Assembly (NCBI RefSeq): GCF_019977395.1
Contig: NZ_AP024660.1
Location: 3,224,001-3,288,000, forward strand
Reading direction: 5' to 3'
DNA length: 64,000 bases
From: Arthrobacter sp. NicSoilC5
Lineage (GTDB): Bacteria; Actinomycetota; Actinomycetes; Actinomycetales; Micrococcaceae
Under the pieces are notes generated by a model, which saw only the letters and a program-made list of their open reading frames with translations, did not search any database and was not told the origin of the DNA. Shown one piece after another: positions 24,399-32,730 of the stretch. The position numbers and the translations under genes are program-made. The stretch's first letter is position 1. Each line of letters starts with the position of its first letter.

Positions 24399-25520
24399 GT
24401 GAAGGCACTCCGCTTCGGCCGCCACGCGGCTATCGCTGTTATCGCAGCCGGCGCACTCGCGCTCTCCGCCTGCGGTTCAGACAACGCCACGGGCACCGCC
24501 CCTGCCGGCTCCCAGTCCGCCGGCGGCACCAAGGTGACCGGTACGCTGACTGGCATCGGTTCCTCCGCCCAGGGCGCCGCCATGGACGCCTGGAAGACGA
24601 ACTTCGCCTCCGCCAACTCCGGCGCCAGCGTGCAGTACTCCCCGGACGGCTCCGGCGCAGGCCGCAAGGCCATCCTGGACGGCTCGGCACAGTTCGCCGG
24701 CTCGGACGCCTACCTGAAGGATGAGGAATACGCCTCGTCCAAGTCCGTCTGCGGCCCCGAGGGCGCCATCAACGTCCCCGTCTACATCTCCCCGATCGCC
24801 GTGGCCTTCAACGTTCCCGGCGTCACCGACCTGAAGCTGGACGCCACCACCGTGGCCAAGATCTTCCGTGGCCAGATCGCCAAGTGGAACGACCCCGCCA
24901 TCGCCGCCCTGAACGCCGGCGTCTCGCTGCCCGACCTGAAGGTCACCCCGGTGAACCGCTCCGACGACTCGGGCACCACGCAGAACTTCACTGACTACCT
25001 GGCCGCCGCCGCCTCCGACGTCTGGACCGACAAGGCCGCCGGTGTGTGGCCCGCCAGCCTCCAGGGCGAAAACGCCAAGGGCACCTCCGGCGTGGTCAAG
25101 ACCGTCACGGACACCCCCGGTGCCGTGACCTACGCCGACGACTCCGCCGTCAGCGGCAAGCTGGGCGTTGCCCAGATCAAGGTGGGCGACTCCTTCACCA
25201 AGATCTCCGCCGATGCTGCTGCCAAGGCAGTGGACGCCGGCAAGCCCGTCGAGGGCCGCGCCGCCAACGATCTCTCCATCAAGCTGGACCGCAAGACCAC
25301 CATCGCGGGCGCCTACCCGATCGTCCTGGTGTCCTTCCACGTCCTGTGCACCACCTACGACAAGCAGGAGACCGTTGACCTGGTCAAGGCCTTCGAGCAC
25401 TACGTAGTTTCCGCAGAGGGCCAGAAGGCCGCAGCAGAGTCGGCCAAGTCCGCCCCGCTGTCCTCGGACCTCGCAGCCAAGGCCGCCAAGGCCATCGACT
25501 CGATCAAGGTCAAGTCCTAG
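24399..25520 (+). CDS. pstS: phosphate ABC transporter, substrate-binding lipoprotein PstS
   Basis: Captures inorganic phosphate outside the membrane for PstCAB. The signal peptide ends in a lipobox (ALALSAC, Cys about residue 26). The mature protein has the PstS signatures GIGSSAQGAAMDAW, YSPDGSGAGRKAILDGSAQFAGSD (split here across helix 1) and NRSDDSGTTQNFTDYL, whose Ser, Asp and Thr residues bind phosphate. The GTG start is preceded by GGAAGGGG. 373 residues is normal. It heads the pstSCAB operon behind a PHO-box-like repeat, and a strong hairpin separates it from pstC. Confidence 0.95.
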   Translation: MKALRFGRHAAIAVIAAGALALSACGSDNATGTAPAGSQSAGGTKVTGTLTGIGSSAQGAAMDAWKTNFASANSGASVQYSPDGSGAGRKAILDGSAQFAGSDAYLKDEEYASSKSVCGPEGAINVPVYISPIAVAFNVPGVTDLKLDATTVAKIFRGQIAKWNDPAIAALNAGVSLPDLKVTPVNRSDDSGTTQNFTDYLAAAASDVWTDKAAGVWPASLQGENAKGTSGVVKTVTDTPGAVTYADDSAVSGKLGVAQIKVGDSFTKISADAAAKAVDAGKPVEGRAANDLSIKLDRKTTIAGAYPIVLVSFHVLCTTYDKQETVDLVKAFEHYVVSAEGQKAAAESAKSAPLSSDLAAKAAKAIDSIKVKS

Positions 25521-25539
25521 CCAACGCTGTAAAACCGGG

Positions 25540-25572
25540 TTCCCCGCCTGCCGGACGGCAGTGCGGGGAACT
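25540..25572 (+). terminator. nested hairpin between pstS and pstC
   Basis: GTTCCCCGC (25540-25548) pairs with GCGGGGAAC (25564-25572), and inside it CTGCC pairs with GGCAG. There is no T-run. Hairpins at this position commonly protect the upstream binding-protein message or cause partial termination, so PstS is made in excess over the permease; that role is inferred. Confidence 0.65.
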
Positions 25573-25621
25573 TGGCTTTGCACCGCATCCTTAATCCAGC
25601 TACGAATCGAAGGGCCGTCGA

Positions 25622-26554
25622 ATGACCGCCACCTCCCTGACCAGTACCCAGGGCGCCGGGCGCGCCGGGGACAAAGTCTTCTCCGGCGCCACGCTGGCAG
25701 CCGGGTGCCTGATCCTCGCCGTCCTTTTCGGCGTCGCGCTTTTCCTGGTAGTCCAGGCAATCCCCGCGCTGACCGCGCCCGCAGACAAGATCCAGGGCGG
25801 CCAGGGCTTCTTCGCCTACATCTGGCCCATCGTGATCGGCACGCTCATCGCCGCTGCCATTGCGCTGGTGATCGCCACACCTGTCGCCATCGGCGTGGCG
25901 CTGTTCATCTCCCACTTCGCACCCCGCCGCCTGGCGTCCGGCCTCGGCTACGTGGTGGACCTGCTCGCCGCCATCCCCTCCGTTGTCTACGGCGCCTGGG
26001 GTGCCGCTTTCCTTGCCAAGGAGATCGCGCCGGCGTACGGCTGGCTCGCAACCAACATGGGCTGGCTCCCCATTTTCCAGGGCCCGGCCTCCACCACCGG
26101 CAAGACCATCCTCACCGCCGGGATCGTCCTGGCGGTCATGGTCCTGCCCATCATCACCTCGCTGTCCCGCGAGATCTTCCTGCAGACCCCCAAGCTGCAT
26201 GAGGAAGCTGCGCTGGCACTCGGTGCCACCCGCTGGGAAATGATCAAGATGGCCGTGCTGCCCTTCGCCCGCCCCGGCATCATCAGCGCCATCATGCTGG
26301 GCCTGGGCCGCGCCCTGGGTGAGACCATGGCCGTTGCCCTGGTGCTCTCCTCCGGTGCCCTGACCGCCAGCCTGATCCAGTCCGGCAACCAGACCATCGC
26401 CGCCGAGATCGCCCTGAACTTCCCCGAAGCCAGCGGCCTCAAGGTCAGCACCCTGATCGCCGCCGGCCTGGTGCTGTTCGTCATCACCCTGGCCGTGAAC
26501 ATGATCGCGCGCTGGGTCATCACCCGGCACAAAGAATTCTCGGGAGCCAACTAA
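25622..26554 (+). CDS. pstC: phosphate ABC transporter permease PstC
   Basis: One of two membrane subunits of the Pst phosphate importer. About six membrane helices are visible. The cytoplasmic EAA coupling loop is PKLHEEAALALGATRWEMIK, which contacts PstB. The family stretch LLAAIPSVVYGAWGAAFL and the C-terminal LGRALGETMAVALVLSS are present. At 310 residues it has the normal length. Its stop codon is immediately followed by the pstA ATG. Confidence 0.95.
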   Translation: MTATSLTSTQGAGRAGDKVFSGATLAAGCLILAVLFGVALFLVVQAIPALTAPADKIQGGQGFFAYIWPIVIGTLIAAAIALVIATPVAIGVALFISHFAPRRLASGLGYVVDLLAAIPSVVYGAWGAAFLAKEIAPAYGWLATNMGWLPIFQGPASTTGKTILTAGIVLAVMVLPIITSLSREIFLQTPKLHEEAALALGATRWEMIKMAVLPFARPGIISAIMLGLGRALGETMAVALVLSSGALTASLIQSGNQTIAAEIALNFPEASGLKVSTLIAAGLVLFVITLAVNMIARWVITRHKEFSGAN

Positions 26555-27667
26555 ATGACCTCCACGCTTACCCCCGTCCGCAGCAAGCGGTCGGCGCTCA
26601 CCAAGGGCCAGCTGCCCAAGTACGCACCCTACGCGGTGCTCGGTGGAGCCCTGATCGTCGGCGCTGCCATCCTTGCCCTGATCGGCTTCAACCCGTTCGG
26701 CTGGGGCCTGGTCTCCGCGATCCTGTTCGCTGTGGGCCTGGTGTCCTGGAGCGCCGCGGTGGAAGGCTCCCGCAAGGCAAAGGACAAGCTGGCCACCTGC
26801 CTGGTGGTCGGCTCGTTCCTGGTGGCGCTGCTGCCCCTGGTTTCGGTGATCTGGACCGTGCTGATCAACGGCATCCCCGGCCTCATCGACCCCGGCTTCC
26901 TCACCACCTCCATGAACGGCGTTACGGGCGCGTTCGACAACAAGGCCGTGGAAAGCGGAGGCCCGGTGATGGGCGGCATCTACCACGCCCTCCTGGGCAC
27001 CGTGCAGATCACGCTGCTGGCCACCGTAATCTCCGTTCCCGTGGGGCTGCTCACGGCCATTTACCTGGTGGAGTATGGCAACGACGGCCGCCTGGCCAAG
27101 GCCATCACGTTCTTTGTGGACGTCATGACCGGCATCCCCTCCATCGTGGCCGGCCTGTTCGCTGCCGCGTTCTTCTTCGTGGTGGTGGGCCCGGGCACCA
27201 AGACCGGTGCGGTGGCCGCCGTCGCGCTTTCCGTGCTGATGATCCCCGTGGTGGTCCGCTCCAGCGAGGAAATGCTCAAGATCGTCCCCAACGAGCTCCG
27301 CGAGGCCGCCTACGCCCTGGGCGTCCGCAAGTGGCGGACCATCCTCAAGGTGGTTATCCCGACGGCGATCTCCGGCATCGCGTCCGGCGTCACCCTGGCG
27401 ATCGCCAGGGTCATCGGCGAGACGGCGCCCATTTTGGTCACCGCCGGCTTTGCCACCAGCATCAACTCCAACGTGTTCGGCGGCTGGATGGCCTCGCTGC
27501 CCACGTTCATCTACACCCAGATCCTCAATCCCACCTCGCCGTCCAACCCGGACCCGTCCTCCCAGCGGGCCTGGGGTGCGGCCCTGGTCCTGATCATCCT
27601 GGTGATGGTCCTGAACCTGGTGGCACGCCTGATCGCCAGGATCTTCGCCCCCAAAACCGGCCGGTAA
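26555..27667 (+). CDS. pstA: phosphate ABC transporter permease PstA
   Basis: Second membrane subunit of the Pst importer. The C-terminal ~270 residues carry the permease fold, with the EAA loop PNELREAAYALGVRKWRTIL and the motifs GIPSIVAGLFAAAFF and IARVIGETAPILVTAGF. The N-terminal ~100 residues add two extra hydrophobic segments (VLGGALIVGAAILALIGF, AILFAVGLVSWSAAVEG), an extension relative to the ~300-residue enterobacterial protein that I believe is common in actinobacteria. The ATG directly abuts the pstC stop. Confidence 0.94.
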   Translation: MTSTLTPVRSKRSALTKGQLPKYAPYAVLGGALIVGAAILALIGFNPFGWGLVSAILFAVGLVSWSAAVEGSRKAKDKLATCLVVGSFLVALLPLVSVIWTVLINGIPGLIDPGFLTTSMNGVTGAFDNKAVESGGPVMGGIYHALLGTVQITLLATVISVPVGLLTAIYLVEYGNDGRLAKAITFFVDVMTGIPSIVAGLFAAAFFFVVVGPGTKTGAVAAVALSVLMIPVVVRSSEEMLKIVPNELREAAYALGVRKWRTILKVVIPTAISGIASGVTLAIARVIGETAPILVTAGFATSINSNVFGGWMASLPTFIYTQILNPTSPSNPDPSSQRAWGAALVLIILVMVLNLVARLIARIFAPKTGR

Positions 27668-27738
27668 CCAGGCCCTCCTTCCGCCATACCGCGGCGGATC
27701 CTAGACTTCAATCCATACCCAGTAAGTGAAGGAACACC

Positions 27739-28518
27739 ATGTCTAAGCGCATCGACGTCAAGGACCTGAACGTGTACTACGGCGACTTCCTCGCCGTTGA
27801 GGACGTCAGCATCAACATCGAGGCCAAGTCCGTGACCGCGTTCATCGGCCCCTCCGGCTGCGGAAAGTCCACCTTCCTCCGCACCCTGAACCGCATGCAC
27901 GAGGTCATCCCCGGCGCGCGCGTTGAGGGCGAGGTCCTGCTGGACGGCGACAACCTTTACGGCCCCGGCGTGGACCCCGTAACCGTGCGCTCGCAGATCG
28001 GCATGGTCTTCCAGCGGCCCAACCCGTTCCCCACGATGTCCATCCGGGACAACGTTCTGGCGGGCGTGAAGCTGAACAACAAGAAGATCTCCAAGGGCGA
28101 GGCAGATGTCCTGGTGGAACGCTCCCTCAAGGGCGCCAACCTCTGGAACGAGGTCAAGGACCGGCTGGAGAAGCCCGGTTCCGGCCTCTCGGGCGGCCAG
28201 CAGCAGCGCCTCTGCATCGCCCGCGCCATTGCCGTGGAGCCGCAGGTGATCCTCATGGATGAGCCCTGTTCCGCCCTGGACCCGATTTCCACCCTGGCCA
28301 TTGAGGACCTCATCAACGAGCTCAAGGACCAGTACACCGTGGTGATCGTTACCCACAACATGCAGCAGGCCGCGCGCGTATCCGACAAGACCGCCTTCTT
28401 CAACATTGCAGGCACCGGCAAGCCGGGCAAGCTGATCGAGTACGGCGACACCCACACCATCTTCAGCAACCCCGTACAGAAGGCCACGGAAGACTACGTC
28501 TCCGGACGCTTCGGGTAA
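27739..28518 (+). CDS. pstB: phosphate ABC transporter ATP-binding protein PstB
   Basis: ATPase that powers PstCA. All ABC motifs are intact: Walker [11 protein letters not shown]-loop [13 protein letters not shown], signature LSGGQQQR, Walker [14 protein letters not shown] and H-loop VTHNM. At 259 residues it is full length. A 71-base gap follows pstA, with GAAGGAA before the ATG. No phoU gene follows directly; the DUF47 gene at 30789-31406 belongs with pit instead. Confidence 0.96.
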   Translation: MSKRIDVKDLNVYYGDFLAVEDVSINIEAKSVTAFIGPSGCGKSTFLRTLNRMHEVIPGARVEGEVLLDGDNLYGPGVDPVTVRSQIGMVFQRPNPFPTMSIRDNVLAGVKLNNKKISKGEADVLVERSLKGANLWNEVKDRLEKPGSGLSGGQQQRLCIARAIAVEPQVILMDEPCSALDPISTLAIEDLINELKDQYTVVIVTHNMQQAARVSDKTAFFNIAGTGKPGKLIEYGDTHTIFSNPVQKATEDYVSGRFG

Positions 28519-28611
28519 GCCGCTGTTCCCGTTGGCGATCTACTGACGCGTTTAGTACGCTAATCGAGATACTTTCGGAACTAGTAGTAAGCCCGCTTAA
28601 GGAGTTTTGCC

Positions 28612-29040
28612 ATGACGCAGACGGCCAGTGAACCCCTGGGCCCCCAGCTTACTGTTTCCGTACCCGGGGTGGACGCAGTCCAGGACGCTGTCGAACCGGC
28701 GCAGGCTTTCGCGGCTGCGGCGGGACTGGCGGGACCCCTGGCTGCCGGTCCGCTGGCGCCGGAGCTCGAACCGCACCTCGCCCTGGCCGCGGCCGGCGTT
28801 GAGGAAGCCATCGAGGAAGAGGACGTCCTGGCCGAGGTCTGGCGCACCAGCTCACGCCTCGAAAGCATGCAGTGGGAACTGGACACGGCCCAGGAGTCCC
28901 TGCGGCAGGCTGTCCGCAAGGCCTCCGCTGCCGGAGTGGCGGACGGCGAACTGTGCACCGCCGCCAACCTCACCCCGGAGGAGCTCTCCACCGTCCTGAT
29001 GGCCGCCGCCGTCGTCAGCCCTGTGGCCCTGGAGCTCTAG
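28612..29040 (+). CDS. hypothetical acidic helical protein, 142 aa
   Basis: Begins MTQTASEPLGPQLTVSVPGV, continues with an Ala/Pro/Leu-rich acidic stretch, and ends in a helical region with coiled-coil character (SSRLESMQWELDTAQESLRQAVRKA). AAGGAG precedes the ATG at good spacing. No signal peptide or catalytic motif is seen and I recognise no family. The gene follows pstB but an AT-rich 93-base gap with promoter-like sequence suggests its own transcription. Confidence 0.72.
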   Translation: MTQTASEPLGPQLTVSVPGVDAVQDAVEPAQAFAAAAGLAGPLAAGPLAPELEPHLALAAAGVEEAIEEEDVLAEVWRTSSRLESMQWELDTAQESLRQAVRKASAAGVADGELCTAANLTPEELSTVLMAAAVVSPVALEL

Positions 29041-29068
29041 CAAACCCGCAAAGCACGCCGTGCCCAAC

Positions 29069-29121
29069 GATGGCCCGGTTCGATGCGCAGGGACGGCTCC
29101 TGCACATCGAGCCGGGCCATC
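29069..29121. terminator. 23-bp near-perfect hairpin between convergent genes
   Basis: Positions 29069-29091 pair with 29099-29121 with only two mismatches (one a G-U pair in RNA) around a 7-base loop. It lies between the stops of two convergent genes and would form in either transcript, so it probably acts as a bidirectional terminator or 3'-end stabiliser. There is no T-run. Confidence 0.65.
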
Positions 29122-29152
29122 ATTGCGCCTGCCCGCCATTGCGCCTGCCCGT
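29121..29152. repeat. tandem duplication, 16-bp unit x2
   Basis: CATTGCGCCTGCCCG occurs at 29121-29135 and again at 29137-29151, giving two 16-base units that differ only in their last base. It abuts the right arm of the preceding hairpin. Probably a replication-slippage product. Confidence 0.7.
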
Positions 29153-29185
29153 CACAGTGCAGCGCGCGGTAAGAGTGCGCGGTGC

Positions 29186-29593
29186 CTATTCCGGGACCTC
29201 CAGCTGGAACCCGCAGTGGCAGCGCAGGACCCGGGTGGGCAGGGATACGGCGTTGAGCCCGCTGCCTGACCTGTTGCTGCGGTAGCAGAGCCGCTCAACT
29301 TCGAACTCCGCCTCCTCCATGGGGAAGCCGCAGTGGATGTAGTCGTCGCCGAAGAGGACCACCTGGGCCATCCAGCGGACCTGGTTCAGTGCGGCCGCGA
29401 CGTCGGTGGCGTAGGCCGTGTGTTCCTGGAACAGGTCGCAGTCGTTGCAGGTGTAGGACACTGTGACCAGGTCCCCGCCGGCAGCGCCGATGGCAGTGAT
29501 GGCGTGGATGGTCAGCTGGTGCTCGGTTCCGCAGGCCTCGCACTGGGGTTGCCGGGGCTGTGGAAGGTGGCGCCGGGAATAGGAGTGGGACAT
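29186..29593 (-). CDS. zinc-ribbon-like hypothetical protein
   Basis: The product (MSHSYSRRHLPQPRQ...) has two Cys-pair knuckles, CEACGTEH and CNDCDLF, and later single motifs IHCGF and CHCGF. This suggests a small zinc-binding protein in the cytoplasm. A start at 29623 would add ten residues; I prefer 29593 because AGCAGG lies 7 bases before it. No known domain recognised. It is convergent with the 142-aa gene and downstream of pit on the same strand. Confidence 0.7.
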   Translation of the reverse strand: MSHSYSRRHLPQPRQPQCEACGTEHQLTIHAITAIGAAGGDLVTVSYTCNDCDLFQEHTAYATDVAAALNQVRWMAQVVLFGDDYIHCGFPMEEAEFEVERLCYRSNRSGSGLNAVSLPTRVLRCHCGFQLEVPE

Positions 29594-29776
29594 GGCGCGC
29601 CTGCTCTTTTCCGCGTTGTGCATCCAAGCCGCCGGGTGGCTGCAGCGGCACCTGGTCCGCAGCCCTGCACACGGCGCGGACGCCGGTCCCCGGCACCGTT
29701 GACCGGGGGCGCACTCTCGAATCTACGTCACGGCGGATTCCCTGTACAGGGCAGCGCCGCCCCCGGGTGGGCCTGC

Positions 29777-30787
29777 CTAGACGGAAATGGGGGAGAGGGC
29801 CAGCGCAAGCACGAAGCCCAGGGCGCACGTCGCCAGCGGGGTCAGCCCCCAGAGCCACAGGATCCGGATGACCAGTTTCCGGTTGGTGACCGAAAAGTGC
29901 TGGTTTTCCCCGGCGCCGAGGGCCCCTGCCGTGACGGTGTGGGTAGTGGAAAGCGGCCAGTGCAGCCCGATGGCCCCCACGAAGAGCATCAGCGCGCTGA
30001 AGGTCTGGGCCACGGAACCACGAAGAGGATCGATCCTGGTGATCTTGTATCCAATGGTGTGGGAGATCCGCCATCCCCCGAAGAGCGTCCCGGCGGTCAT
30101 CATCACCGCGGACAGCGCCGCAACCCAGGTGGGGATCCCGCCGTCGGAATAGCCTCCTGCCAGCAGGGCCAGCAGCAGTACCGCGCTGACGCGCTGCCCG
30201 TCCTGCAGGCCGTGGCCAAAGGCCACCGCGCCGGCTGCAACAGCCTGGCCCCGGCGGAAGCGCTGGTTCACCACGTTGGGCTGGGTGTAGCGGGCCACCC
30301 ATGTGGCCGGATACACCAGGAGGAAGGAGCCGCTGTAGGCCACGAGCGGGGACAGCACCAGCGGCAGGACCACCTGGAACAGGAGCGACTGGTCCACGCC
30401 TGCCACTCCCGGGCCTCCGATCGCCAGGCTGGCGAGGCCTGCGCCGGCGAGCCCGCCCACCAGGGCGTGGGTGGAGGAGGCGGGGATGCCGCGCCACCAC
30501 ATCAGCACGCCCCAGGCGCAGGCGCTGGCCAGGCCCGCCACCAGGATGGCCAGGCCGTCGGTGCCGGACGGAAGGTTGATCCAGGTCCGGCTGACGGCGA
30601 CGGCGAGCAGGGCGCTCAGGAGGGCGCCGACAAAGTTGAAGAACGCGGCGAGGAGCACGCCGACGCTGGGGGTGAGGGCCCGGTTGCGCACGGCCAGGGC
30701 CACCGAGGTGGACGCGTCGCGGAAACCGTTCAGGAAGGCAAACGCCGCGGCCAGCAGGACCACCGCGCCGAAGATGACTGCGGTCAC
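29777..30787 (-). CDS. pit: inorganic phosphate transporter, PiT family
   Basis: Low-affinity proton- or cation-coupled phosphate permease. About ten membrane helices are visible. The duplicated PiT signature is present as FLNGFRDASTSVALAV near the N-terminus and GFGHGLQDGQR-like FGHGLQDGQRVSAVLLLAL in the second half. GIPASSTHALVGGLAGAG and PLSTTHTVTAGALGAG are the paired Ser-Thr-His loops. At 336 residues it is a normal bacterial PiT. The GTG start comes one base after the DUF47 stop, so the pair is coupled. Confidence 0.92.
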   Translation of the reverse strand: MTAVIFGAVVLLAAAFAFLNGFRDASTSVALAVRNRALTPSVGVLLAAFFNFVGALLSALLAVAVSRTWINLPSGTDGLAILVAGLASACAWGVLMWWRGIPASSTHALVGGLAGAGLASLAIGGPGVAGVDQSLLFQVVLPLVLSPLVAYSGSFLLVYPATWVARYTQPNVVNQRFRRGQAVAAGAVAFGHGLQDGQRVSAVLLLALLAGGYSDGGIPTWVAALSAVMMTAGTLFGGWRISHTIGYKITRIDPLRGSVAQTFSALMLFVGAIGLHWPLSTTHTVTAGALGAGENQHFSVTNRKLVIRILWLWGLTPLATCALGFVLALALSPISV

Positions 30788-30788
30788 G

Positions 30789-31406
30789 TCAGGATTCCTT
30801 GACGATGATGCTGCCTACCTGGGTGGCCACCCGCCGCATGTCCTTGGTGACCTCCACCAGCTGGTTGGCGATGTCCCGGTTGCGGGAGTACTGGGCCCAC
30901 TTCATGTCCGCGATCATGTCCGCCACCCAGACGCGGTGGGTCCGTTCTGCCCGTTTGGCGAGGCGCAGGATCTCGATCCAGTAGTCCTCGAGGTCATCCA
31001 GGTCATTGAGCCTGCGCATGGCGTCAACGGTCAGTTCGGCCTGCCTGCTGATGATCTCCAGCTGGTCTGCGGCGCGCTTCGGGAGGCGGTCCAGCCGGTA
31101 GAGGGCCACCAGCTCTGCCGCGGCGTCCATCTTTTCCATGGCTTCGTTGAGGTACCGGGAGAGGGCGTACATGTCCTCGCGGGGCAGGGGATTCACAAAG
31201 CTGGTGCGCATGTGCGTCAGCAGCGCGAAATGCAGTTCGGCGGACTTGGCCTCGATGTTGTGCATGTCCTCAACGAGCTTGCCGTGCTCGTCCGCGGGTA
31301 CGCCAAGGATCTCGGCCAGGGTGGCGGTGGCCAGCACGATCTGTTGTGCCATCTGTGAGAGCAGGTTCAGCCCTGCGGGCTCCTGTGGAAAAAGGCGCAG
31401 CTTCAC
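30789..31406 (-). CDS. DUF47 family protein (PhoU-like Pit accessory protein)
   Basis: All-helical PhoU-related protein of 205 residues, with segments such as LLSQMAQQIVLATATLAEIL and MHNIEAKSAELHFALLTHM. DUF47 genes are typically found upstream of pit and are thought to modulate the transporter; here the stop is one base before the pit start. The GTG start follows GGAGA. It provides a PhoU-like function next to the low-affinity system, while pstSCAB in this window has no adjacent phoU. Confidence 0.88.
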   Translation of the reverse strand: MKLRLFPQEPAGLNLLSQMAQQIVLATATLAEILGVPADEHGKLVEDMHNIEAKSAELHFALLTHMRTSFVNPLPREDMYALSRYLNEAMEKMDAAAELVALYRLDRLPKRAADQLEIISRQAELTVDAMRRLNDLDDLEDYWIEILRLAKRAERTHRVWVADMIADMKWAQYSRNRDIANQLVEVTKDMRRVATQVGSIIVKES

Positions 31407-31536
31407 GTGTTTACCGGTCTCCAGGACGTATCAAGGCGGGGGTTGCTGCCGCGTGACTTGACGGCGGCGCGCAACTGACGCTTACTCTACCGGCCCGTAA
31501 CTGCACCCTCTGAATCGGCCACCTGGAAGAGGGCAG

Positions 31537-31626
31537 AAAAATGGTGCCGAACCGGATACGCCTCTCGGCGGTAGGCCGCTCTAGGCGGCTAATTGTTGAA
31601 GCCCGGGGGTTTCGCGGCTCGGCACC
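31537..31626 (-). ncRNA. candidate small RNA, ~90 nt
   Basis: On the minus strand GGTGCCGA (31626-31619) pairs with TCGGCACC (31550-31543), closing a ~75-base interior. The closing stem is followed by ATTTTT (31542-31537), a terminator-like tail. The interior has GCCGC/GCGGC with a 5-base loop, and CGCC-GAGA-GGCG, a stem capped by a GNRA tetraloop on this strand only. TTGACT, a 17-base spacer and AAGACT end 6 bases before the first paired base. I recognise no known RNA family: it is not a tRNA, and the 6C motif is absent. No gene of plausible composition covers it. Confidence 0.55.
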
Positions 31627-31632
31627 GGTTTC

Positions 31633-31661
31633 AGTCTTCTACTTCACCCGGCCCAAGTCAA
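31633..31661 (-). promoter_or_regulatory. promoter of candidate small RNA
   Basis: On the minus strand, TTGACT (31661-31656), exactly 17 bases, then AAGACT (31638-31633). The predicted start (31626) coincides with the first base of the closing stem. The -35 lies inside GTCAA-TC-TTGAC, an inverted repeat (31657-31668) that could be an operator. Confidence 0.5.
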
Positions 31662-31720
31662 TCTTGACAGCGGGGGCTTGGTTCGTCCCGGAAATCCGGT
31701 CCGCCGGGGGAAAAGACGCC

Positions 31721-32380
31721 TCAGTCCAGTTCGCCCAGGCGCCACGCGTTGGCCGCGTGTTCAAGGTCCTCGGCGGTCTTGACCAGCTGGTGGGAGTTGC
31801 GGGTCAGTTTGCTGGCGTGGGCCTCGTTGGCATGCTCGGCGCCGTCGGCGAGGGTGGCCTGGCCGAGCGCCACCACGCGGCAGAAGGCGGCGGAACGTTC
31901 CAGCGCGACGTCGAAATCGCCGTCGAACGCGCCGGAAAGGATGGCGTCCGCCATGGTGCGCATTTCGTCGGCGCCGGGCGGCTCAGCCGCGCCGGCCACC
32001 ACGTTGGATACCTGGGCGGTGTCCCTGCCCGCGCGGAAGTAGACGCTGATGCGTTCGGGGTCCTGGACGGTGGCGGCACGCAGTGCGTAGAGCCGCCAGA
32101 GGGCGCCGGGAAGGGAGCGGGCAGGGCTCTCCGCCCACATCTCGGCGATGGCGTCCAGGCCCTGTTCGTCCGCGAGCTTCACCAGGCGTTCGGTGATCAC
32201 CGGATCGTCGCTGTCGCGGCCATGGCGGACCAGGGCCTGCGCGGCAAGGTGGGCAGCCTCTGATACCCGGGCGGGATCGGCACCGCCTGCGAAGGGCTCG
32301 AAATCCATCGGAGCGAAGGGCTTGGGCTTATGGTGCCGGTTGCTGCCGCCGTACGGAGTTGTTCCTGCTTGCTCGCTCAT
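31721..32380 (-). CDS. conserved-type hypothetical protein, 219 aa
   Basis: Begins MSEQAGTTPYGGSNRHHKPKPFAPMDFEPF, then an Ala/Glu/Arg-rich helical body (VSEAAHLAAQALVRHGRDSDD, ALWRLYALRAATVQDPERIS). No signal peptide, no membrane helix and no motif I can name. TAGCGT lies 7 bases before ATG 32380 on the minus strand, so the mRNA is probably leaderless; a GTG at 32389 is the alternative start. It stands alone between the small-RNA candidate and tRNA-Lys. Confidence 0.75.
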   Translation of the reverse strand: MSEQAGTTPYGGSNRHHKPKPFAPMDFEPFAGGADPARVSEAAHLAAQALVRHGRDSDDPVITERLVKLADEQGLDAIAEMWAESPARSLPGALWRLYALRAATVQDPERISVYFRAGRDTAQVSNVVAGAAEPPGADEMRTMADAILSGAFDGDFDVALERSAAFCRVVALGQATLADGAEHANEAHASKLTRNSHQLVKTAEDLEHAANAWRLGELD

Positions 32381-32591
32381 GCCCCCCACGCTACTCCTGT
32401 GCCACAGCGGAAATCGAGCGTCCGCGGGGCTTGTCCGGTGACGGCGGCAGGGGCCCGGACCGCGGGGTGAAAACGTACGACGGCGGCGCCCGGGGCGTGT
32501 GCGAAGTGTCCGGAACCATGGGTTAGAGTATTAACGTCCAGAAATGGATTGGGCCGTACGGGCAAAACACAGCGTGTTTGGCCGGCGGCAG

Positions 32592-32664
32592 GGGCCTTTA
32601 GCTCAGTTGGTAGAGCATCGGACTTTTAATCCGTGGGTCGTGGGTTCGAGCCCCACAGGGCCCA
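32592..32664 (+). tRNA. tRNA-Lys (anticodon TTT)
   Basis: Complete 73-base cloverleaf. The acceptor stem GGGCCTT pairs with AGGGCCC (one G-U). The D arm is GCTCAGTTGGTAGAGC. The anticodon stem-loop is TCGGA-CTTTTAA-TCCGT with anticodon TTT; its outermost pair is mismatched. The T arm is GTGGG-TTCGAGC-CCCAC. The CCA end is not encoded (ACCC follows). Reads AAA and AAG lysine codons. Confidence 0.97.
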
Positions 32665-32730
32665 CCCATCAAGACCACGAGGGTCCGCCGCGAACGTGCA
32701 GGCGGGCCCCATGCTTTTAAGCAGCCACGG

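Noticed and set aside
29121..29152. CRISPR-like repeats
   Set aside because: Only two directly adjacent 16-bp units, no spacers and no cas genes anywhere in the window.
31537..31626. tRNA or tRNA-Sec reading of the structured segment
   Set aside because: The 8-bp end stem recalls tRNA-Sec, but there is no T-loop (TTCRA), no D-arm consensus and no anticodon stem-loop of 5+7 bases.
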